NCBI GenBank assembly: GCA_964346375.1
Contig: CAYFUL010000042.1
Coordinates: 1-11,819, forward strand
Source: CAYFUL01 sp964346375
Lineage (GTDB): Bacteria; Bacillota; Clostridia; Tissierellales; Peptoniphilaceae
Length of the DNA stretch: 11,819 bases
Direction: 5' to 3'
The translations under genes were made by a program, and so were the position numbers. The stretch's first letter is position 1, and every line of letters starts with the position of its first letter. The notes under the pieces were generated by a model that did no database searches, was not told where the DNA came from, and saw nothing but the letters and a program-made list of their open reading frames with translations. Below, one piece after another: positions 7,765-11,819 of the stretch.

Positions 7765-9024
7765 TTATCTATAAAATTCTTTAAAGACCTTGTACATATA
7801 TTCCATATCATCTGTATGGGCAAGTTCTCGTATTGAGTGCATTGAAAGCATGGCGCAGCCTATATCCACTCCCTTTATTGGTACTCGACCTGATGTTATT
7901 GGTCCTATTGTTGAGCCACCCTTCTTGTCGCTTCTGTTATAGAAGGTTTGACATGGTACTCCCGATTTTTCGCAAAGTCCTTTAAATATTGATGCAGAAA
8001 TTCCGTCGGAGGTATATGCCTTATTTGCCGCGTACTTTATTACGGGACCCTTGCCAAGCTCTGGGCGATTAGTTGGGTCTGCCATTTCCAAGTAGTTTGG
8101 ATGAATTCCATGTGCCATATCGGCAGAGAGCATTGTTGAATTATCATAGGCAATGTATAATTCCTCACGACTTTTTCCCAGTGCCATAAAAATTCTCTCA
8201 AATGTACTTTCTATCATTGGGGAATTTGCACCCTGTATTGTACTTGAACCCACTTCCTCGTTATCTGTTATTATTGCTAAATTTATTCCACTTCCTAAAT
8301 CCAAGGCTGCTACGGATAAGTATGCCATTGCTAAATTATCAAGGCGACCTACGGAAATAAATTCCTCCTTCGCGCCAATAAAACATCCGGGATTTCTGTC
8401 GTATAGGTATAAATCGTAGTCTAGGATTTCTTTTTCATCTACTGAAAATGTATAGGCAAGTAGTTTTTCAAAGTAGTCCTCCTCAATTTCCTCATCTGTT
8501 GAAATTACTGGAAGGGTATGAATTTGTGGATTTAATTCCACTCCCTTATTTATTTCCCTATTCATGTGAATTGCAAGGTTTGGAATTATTAGTAAGTCCC
8601 TGTTAAAATCTACCAGCTTTACTATTGGTTTAAATGGGTCATTTGATTTTACTACTACTCGTCCTGCTATACCAAGTGGTCTATCTAGCCATGTATTTAC
8701 AATTGGTCCTCCATAGATTTCCGTATTAAGTAATGCCATAGAACCTCTTTTAATTATTGGCTTTGACTTTATTCTAAATCCTGGGGAGTCTGAGTGGGAT
8801 CCTATTACATTAAATCTACTGGTATCCTCTCCAATACTAAAGGCGATTATTGACGAGTCGTTAGTTGTATAAAAATACTTGCCGCCAATTTTTAGTTTCC
8901 ATTTTTCATTTGCCTTTAGCTCTACAAATTCCTTTCCCTTTAAGATGCCCTTTAAATTTTCTACTGCATAGTAGGAAATGGGGCTGCTATTAATAAATTC
9001 CAGTAATCTCTTTGCTATACTCAT
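7765..9024 (-). CDS. apeB: M18-family metallo-aminopeptidase
   Basis: Cytosolic zinc aminopeptidase of the M18 (aspartyl aminopeptidase/LAP4-like) family, removing N-terminal residues from peptides. It has 419 residues. Visible metal and catalytic motifs are GSHSDSPGFRIK (H77, D79), GRLDN (D229), TDNEEVGSST (E256/E257), SADMAHGIHPNY (D302, H305) and AMLSMHSIRE (H396). This is the complete set expected for an active two-metal enzyme. The start is ATG at 9024-9022, behind AGGAGG (9034-9029). It lies directly downstream of ssrA on the same strand; the ssrA terminator ends four bases before the ribosome binding site, so expression needs read-through or a promoter within ssrA. The symbol apeB is by family resemblance; which M18 subgroup it belongs to, and its residue preference, are not determined. 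Confidence 0.93.
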   Translation of the reverse strand: MSIAKRLLEFINSSPISYYAVENLKGILKGKEFVELKANEKWKLKIGGKYFYTTNDSSIIAFSIGEDTSRFNVIGSHSDSPGFRIKSKPIIKRGSMALLNTEIYGGPIVNTWLDRPLGIAGRVVVKSNDPFKPIVKLVDFNRDLLIIPNLAIHMNREINKGVELNPQIHTLPVISTDEEIEEDYFEKLLAYTFSVDEKEILDYDLYLYDRNPGCFIGAKEEFISVGRLDNLAMAYLSVAALDLGSGINLAIITDNEEVGSSTIQGANSPMIESTFERIFMALGKSREELYIAYDNSTMLSADMAHGIHPNYLEMADPTNRPELGKGPVIKYAANKAYTSDGISASIFKGLCEKSGVPCQTFYNRSDKKGGSTIGPITSGRVPIKGVDIGCAMLSMHSIRELAHTDDMEYMYKVFKEFYR

Positions 9025-9037
9025 AATTCCTCCTAAT

Positions 9038-9059
9038 AAAAAAAACGCCTTGTAGGCGT
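9038..9059 (-). terminator. Rho-independent terminator of ssrA
   Basis: Minus-strand stem ACGCC (9059-9055) pairs with GGCGT (9049-9045) around TACAA, followed by a T-rich tract to 9038. It starts three bases after the encoded CCA end of the tmRNA and ends four bases before the apeB ribosome binding site. Confidence 0.87.
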
Positions 9060-9061
9060 GT

Positions 9062-9403
9062 TGGTGGAGGCGGCGAGAGTCGAACTCGCGTCCAAAAGCT
9101 CTTCCAAGGTAATTTCTCCGAGCGCAGTATGTTTATTTATTTCGGCTTAAAACTCCAACATACAGGATTTTTAAGCTATATTACTATAAATACCCACCTT
9201 GCTATAGTAAGTTACAAGGTTTTGTTCCCCACTGATTTGACACCTCAGTTACAGTCGTGGGCCTCTGTAGTGAGATGAAGCTGCTTAGGCAGCTAAAGCG
9301 TAATTATTATTATCGTTTATTTTTTGTGAGACTTTTAAAGTTGTTCCTCACAACTGCTCGCTATTACAATTTCCAAACCCCTGTCGAAACCATTTTCGCC
9401 CCC
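9062..9403 (-). ncRNA. ssrA: Transfer-messenger RNA (tmRNA), one-piece
   Basis: Rescues stalled ribosomes with SmpB and tags the nascent chain for proteolysis. The 342-nt RNA starts GGGGGCGAAAATGGTTTCGAC (9403 downward), the conserved tmRNA 5' end. It closes with a T arm (GCGAG-loop-CTCGC, 9089-9073) and ends CGCCTCCACCA, so CCA is encoded. The 5' GGGGGCG pairs with the 3' CGCCTCC (one G-T) as the acceptor stem. A first pseudoknot is visible around 9357-9324. The 11 bases AAAAAATAAAC after it match the E. coli spacing (AAAAAATAGTC), placing the resume codon at GAT (9314-9312). The tag then reads DNNNYALAA with TAA at 9287-9285, inside an AGCTGC/GCAGCT hairpin. The tag begins with Asp rather than the common Ala. 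Flanked on the same strand by two aminopeptidase genes. Confidence 0.96.
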
Positions 9404-9414
9404 TTGGGAAGAAT

Positions 9415-9443
9415 ATTATACCAGTTTTACAGGGGTTTTGCAA
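9415..9443 (-). promoter_or_regulatory. Sigma-A promoter of ssrA
   Basis: Minus-strand -35 TTGCAA (9443-9438), 17-base spacer, -10 TATAAT (9420-9415) with an upstream TG giving an extended -10. The -10 is 11 bases from the mature tmRNA 5' end, so initiation falls a few bases upstream of it, consistent with RNase P trimming. The -35 starts eight bases after the ampS stop. Confidence 0.88.
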
Positions 9444-9451
9444 ATCACCTA

Positions 9452-10678
9452 CTATGCCCAGTTTCCATTTTCAAAAATTAAAATCTCTTCTCCATTTTCC
9501 TTTACACCAACTATTTTTGTATCTATATATCCAATCATAAAGTCCTCGTGAATTAGAGAGTCGTTTGCGCCACGGTCCTTTAATTCATCTGTGGTCATAT
9601 TTTCTCCCCCACTAAGTGAAGTTGGATATGCCTTTCCCAGTGCCAAATGGCAAGAGGCATTTTCGTCGTAAAGGGTGTTGTAAAAAAGTATATTTGAATT
9701 TGAAATAGGAGAGTCGTATGGAACTAATGCAACTTCTCCAAGTCGTACTGCTCCCTCGTCAGTTTCAAGTAGTTTTTCAAGTATACCTTTCCCAACTTTT
9801 GCATCAAAATTTACTACGGCACCCTCTTTAAATTCCAAATAGAACTCATCTATTAATGCCCCTCTATAATTTAGTGGCTTAGTAGAATATACAATTCCAT
9901 TTACTCTGTCCTTGTGGGGAAGGGTAAATACCTCCTCCGTTGGCATATTCGCCGTAAATGGTACTCCCTTAGAATTTATAGAGCTGCCTGCAGCCCATAT
10001 ATGATTTTTTGGAAGCCCTACTTCTAATTTTGTGCCATTACTTGACTCATATCTTAAAGAGTCAAATTGTGCATTGGTTAGAAAACTTGCCTTCTCCTCT
10101 AATTTTTCAATATGGCTAGTCCAATTTGAAATTGGGTCATCAGTAATTCGAGATGTATCTAGTATACTCTCCCATAATTTTTCAACTGCTTCTTTTTCAG
10201 AAAGTTCTGGAAATACTACCTTCGCCCAATCGGCTGATGCATTTCCAACAACGCACCATGAATTTTTATCGCTCATAATTGCATTATTATATTCCTTTAG
10301 AGCAGTTGAGTTTGCAATTGCAGCTATCTTTAATTTGTTTGGGTCCACCTTTGAAAAAACGTAGGGGTCTGAATCCACTATACTTAAAAATGCAGTCCCT
10401 CTATTTATATAGTCCATGTACTGATCTACAAGCCATGGTCTTACGTCCTTTAACTCATCCTCACTTGCATTGTCATAGTAGAGTTTATCTATATAGTCGT
10501 CTTTATACTTTACCATTACATTACTTGCCCCAGCTTCGTATGCGGCTTCTGTAATTTTTCTAACTAGGGTCTTTGCATCTACAGAGGCTCTTACTAATAG
10601 GGGTTGATCCTTTTGTAAATTAAGTCCAACTTTTATAATTACCTCTGCATATTTTTTTAGTCTTTCCTCTAAGTTCAT
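9452..10678 (-). CDS. ampS: M29-family metallo-aminopeptidase
   Basis: Cytosolic dizinc or dicobalt aminopeptidase of the M29 (AmpS/PepS/thermophilic aminopeptidase) family, acting on peptides. It has 408 residues, the typical length. The C-terminal catalytic part has NMPTEEVFT (E249), RLGEVALV (E315), SCHLALGKAY (H344) and LIHEDFMIG (H377, D379), matching all five family metal ligands. A helical N-terminal domain precedes it. The start is ATG at 10678-10676, behind AGGTGA (10688-10683). The promoter region is shared divergently with deoD. No terminator separates its stop from the ssrA promoter, so the ampS message may run into ssrA. The substrate range is broad in known members and cannot be refined here. 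Confidence 0.94.
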   Translation of the reverse strand: MNLEERLKKYAEVIIKVGLNLQKDQPLLVRASVDAKTLVRKITEAAYEAGASNVMVKYKDDYIDKLYYDNASEDELKDVRPWLVDQYMDYINRGTAFLSIVDSDPYVFSKVDPNKLKIAAIANSTALKEYNNAIMSDKNSWCVVGNASADWAKVVFPELSEKEAVEKLWESILDTSRITDDPISNWTSHIEKLEEKASFLTNAQFDSLRYESSNGTKLEVGLPKNHIWAAGSSINSKGVPFTANMPTEEVFTLPHKDRVNGIVYSTKPLNYRGALIDEFYLEFKEGAVVNFDAKVGKGILEKLLETDEGAVRLGEVALVPYDSPISNSNILFYNTLYDENASCHLALGKAYPTSLSGGENMTTDELKDRGANDSLIHEDFMIGYIDTKIVGVKENGEEILIFENGNWA

Positions 10679-10696
10679 TATTTCACCTCAAAATTG

Positions 10697-10705
10697 ATTA
10701 TATCA
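10697..10705 (-). promoter_or_regulatory. Probable extended -10 promoter of ampS
   Basis: The minus strand reads TGATATAAT, a perfect extended -10, placed so that transcription would begin near 10690, close to the AGGTGA ribosome binding site (10688-10683). The leader would therefore be very short. A -35 is weak (TTTAAA at a 19-base spacing), which is tolerated with an extended -10. Confidence 0.6.
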
Positions 10706-10717
10706 TAAAGGGAAATC

Positions 10718-10746
10718 TTTATTTAAACTTTGATTTAAGATAGAAT
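10718..10746 (+). promoter_or_regulatory. Possible sigma-A promoter of deoD
   Basis: TTTATT (10718-10723), 17 bases, TAGAAT (10741-10746). The -10 matches consensus at five of six positions, the -35 only at three. The start would fall near 10753, leaving a short leader with the AGGAGGT ribosome binding site at 10756-10762. It lies face to face with the ampS promoter in the 88-base divergent gap. Best candidate seen, but modest. Confidence 0.35.
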
Positions 10747-10766
10747 AGTAAAAAAAGGAGGTAATT

Positions 10767-11483
10767 ATGTCTACACCACATATACGCGCAGAAAAGGGAG
10801 ATTTTGCAGAGAGTATTCTTCTTCCAGGAGATCCACTTCGTGCAAAATTTATAGCTGAAAATTATCTTGAAGATCCTCGCCTTGTTACAGATGTAAGAAA
10901 TGTACTAGGGTATACTGGCACATACAAGGGTGAGGAGATTTCAGTAATGGGTACTGGAATGGGATGCCCTTCAATTGGAATCTATTCCTATGAACTTATT
11001 AACTTCTATGGAGTAAAAAATCTAATTAGAGTTGGCTCTTGTGGAGCCTTTAGTGAAAAATTAAAACTATACGACGTAATTCTTGGTCAAGGTGCTTGTA
11101 CAAATTCGAATTTTGCAACTCAGTACCATCTTCCAGGAACTATGTCTGCCATTGCAGACTTTGAACTTCTACACAGTGCATATAAATCTGCAGAGGAACT
11201 TGGAGTAAATGTTACTGTTGGAAATGTACTAAGCTCTGATATTTTTTACTACGACGATCCAGATGAGTGGAAGTTGTGGCAGAAGATGGGAGTGCTAGCA
11301 GTTGAGATGGAGGCATTTGCCCTATACTGTAATGCACTTAGAGCAGGTGCAAGGGCATTAACTATTCTTACAGTTTCAGACTCCATTGTAACGAAGGAGG
11401 AAACAACTCCAGAGGAAAGACAAAAATCCTTTACTACCATGATGGAAATTGCACTAGAGGCAATTAGAAATTTAGGCAAATAA
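10767..11483 (+). CDS. deoD: Purine nucleoside phosphorylase DeoD type
   Basis: Phosphorolyses purine (deoxy)ribonucleosides to free base and (deoxy)ribose-1-phosphate in purine salvage; the family is hexameric and cytosolic. It has 238 residues, full length. Key residues of the E. coli enzyme appear one position later. H5 comes from the neighbouring subunit, and LLPGDPLRAKFIA holds G21 and R25. R44, GSCGA with R88 and S91, and the phosphate and sugar site EMEAF (E180, M181, E182) follow. SDS at 204-206 contains the general acid D205, with R218 downstream. The start is ATG 10767 behind AGGAGGT (10756-10762). It stands alone, divergent from ampS, with no other nucleoside-salvage gene visible. 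No good intrinsic terminator follows: the only close hairpin (TACAAT/ATTGTA, 11490-11504) lacks a T tract. The last ~50 bases of its coding region include a 33-base segment repeated at the window end. Confidence 0.96.
   Translation: MSTPHIRAEKGDFAESILLPGDPLRAKFIAENYLEDPRLVTDVRNVLGYTGTYKGEEISVMGTGMGCPSIGIYSYELINFYGVKNLIRVGSCGAFSEKLKLYDVILGQGACTNSNFATQYHLPGTMSAIADFELLHSAYKSAEELGVNVTVGNVLSSDIFYYDDPDEWKLWQKMGVLAVEMEAFALYCNALRAGARALTILTVSDSIVTKEETTPEERQKSFTTMMEIALEAIRNLGK
11430..11462 (+). repeat. Direct repeat copy 1, inside the deoD 3' end
   Basis: This segment encodes FTTMMEIALEA in deoD and recurs at 11787-11819 with a single substitution (A at 11436, G at 11793), 357 bases downstream. Thirty-two of 33 positions match. 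Confidence 0.9.
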
Positions 11484-11632
11484 ACTTAATACAATTTAAT
11501 TGTAAACAGATATTGTTGGCAAAAGGTGTTAAAGTTTAAAGTACAACTATTTTTTCGCCTACAAATAGTAGAAGATAGTGCAAATTTAATTTGAAATGGA
11601 TAGGTAATAAAATACTTATGTTGTTTAACGGA

Positions 11633-11729
11633 CTGATTGGGGACAATCAGCCCCTACCGGTTTGTGAAAGTTGTAGATTAATTTGTTTTTCGTTATTCAT
11701 GGTAGGGGTCGGTCGTCCCCGACCGACCC
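11633..11729. repeat. Inverted pair of GC-rich hairpins (REP/REPIN-like element)
   Basis: Hairpin 1 has stem CTGATTG (11633-11639) pairing with CAATCAG (11644-11650) over a GGGA loop. Hairpin 2 has stem GGGTCGGTCG (11706-11715) pairing with CGACCGACCC (11720-11729) over a TCCC loop. The arms 11639-11658 and 11701-11720 are inverted copies of each other, sharing GGGGAC at one end and CCCCTACC at the other (16 of 20 matched). The bases that differ lie in the stems, and each hairpin remains fully paired. The two hairpins are separated by an AT-rich spacer (~11659-11700). The composition is far more GC-rich than the surroundings. It resembles REP or MITE-type dispersed elements; neither hairpin has a T tract, so a simple terminator role is unlikely. 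Confidence 0.7.
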
Positions 11730-11786
11730 GAGGGGATAGTATGGGTATAGCGAAACGTATAGGTATAAAAAACGAACGTTATTTAA

Positions 11787-11819
11787 TTTACTGCCATGAT
11801 GGAAATTGCACTAGAGGCA
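11787..11819 (+). pseudogene. Second partial copy of the deoD 3' coding end (runs off the window)
   Basis: TTTACTGCC followed by 24 bases identical to deoD; it would encode FTAMMEIALEA, differing from the first copy by one residue (Thr to Ala). An in-frame TAA (11784-11786) directly precedes it, and the sequence before it shares nothing with deoD, so it is not part of an intact second gene. It may be a gene remnant, the edge of a duplication, or a contig-end artefact; the window ends inside it. Confidence 0.55.

Larger units (their letters stand above)
11484..11819. other. Non-coding tail downstream of deoD
   Basis: These 336 bases show no convincing gene on either strand. Contents seen are a small TACAAT/ATTGTA hairpin (11490-11504), an inverted pair of GC-rich hairpins (11633-11729), a near-repeat GTATRGGTATA at 11739-11749 and 11757-11767 (18-base period), and a partial second copy of the deoD 3' end at the very end. 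An ATG at 11741 opens a 26-codon frame to the window end, but it reads the deoD-like copy out of frame and has no family resemblance. Confidence 0.7.

Noticed and set aside
7443..7823. 126-codon open frame on the minus strand opposite hinT
   Set aside because: It lies antisense to a well-supported HIT protein, crosses two terminators, and has no recognisable domain or good ribosome binding site.
8153..8419. Plus-strand 88-codon frame opposite apeB
   Set aside because: It is a shadow of the M18 aminopeptidase coding sequence, with no supporting start signal.
9257..9481. Open frame on the plus strand opposite ssrA
   Set aside because: It is antisense to tmRNA and its promoter, and its translation shows no protein-like features.
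10032..10554. Two plus-strand open frames opposite ampS
   Set aside because: Both are complement shadows of the M29 gene; the sequences are low complexity with no motifs.
11545..11569. ACTATTT/AAATAGT inverted repeat as a deoD terminator
   Set aside because: The T-rich tract lies in the loop rather than after the stem, and the stem is AT-only, so it does not have terminator architecture.
11741..11819. ATG at 11741 with GAGGGG upstream, open to the window end
   Set aside because: Only 26 codons, and it reads the deoD-like copy out of frame; the apparent ribosome binding site belongs to the GC-rich hairpin flank.

Overview
The window looks like an AT-rich chromosomal segment from a low-GC Gram-positive anaerobe (Bacillota). 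The gene order hrcA-grpE-dnaK-dnaJ-prmA-rsmE-mtaB-hinT is a classical Firmicutes/Clostridia arrangement. DnaK is the short Gram-positive form, and the ribosome binding sites are strong AGGAGG types. A Tissierellia/Peptoniphilus-like clostridial relative is a reasonable guess, but the sequence alone does not fix the genus. Two runs of exactly ten N show that this is a scaffolded draft assembly.

Positions 1-4456 (+) hold the HrcA-controlled heat-shock block: the 3' part of hrcA, then grpE, dnaK and dnaJ. There is a strong terminator after dnaK and another at the dnaJ stop. The operon start and any CIRCE operator lie upstream of the window. Positions 4468-7727 (+) form a tightly coupled translation-maintenance run: prmA (ribosomal protein L11 methylation), rsmE (16S rRNA m3U), mtaB (tRNA ms2t6A) and hinT (HIT-family hydrolase). 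Genes here overlap or nearly touch, and the run ends at a bidirectional terminator zone. mtaB appears frameshifted only because an N run was placed at a junction where the flanks should simply abut.

Positions 7734-10702 (-) carry an M29 metallo-aminopeptidase (ampS), then the tmRNA gene ssrA with a near-perfect sigma-A promoter and its own terminator, then an M18 metallo-aminopeptidase (apeB). The tmRNA tag reads DNNNYALAA. The ssrA terminator runs almost directly into the apeB ribosome binding site, so apeB has no room for a promoter of its own in that gap. Divergently from ampS, deoD (purine nucleoside phosphorylase) is read on the + strand at 10767-11483.

The last 336 bases (11484-11819) hold no convincing gene. 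They contain two GC-rich hairpins arranged as an inverted pair whose variable stem bases covary (REP/REPIN-like). The last 33 bases are a second, slightly different copy of the 3' coding end of deoD. This tail is the least ordinary part of the window. No clearly novel defence or metabolic system is visible; the rest is conserved housekeeping content.
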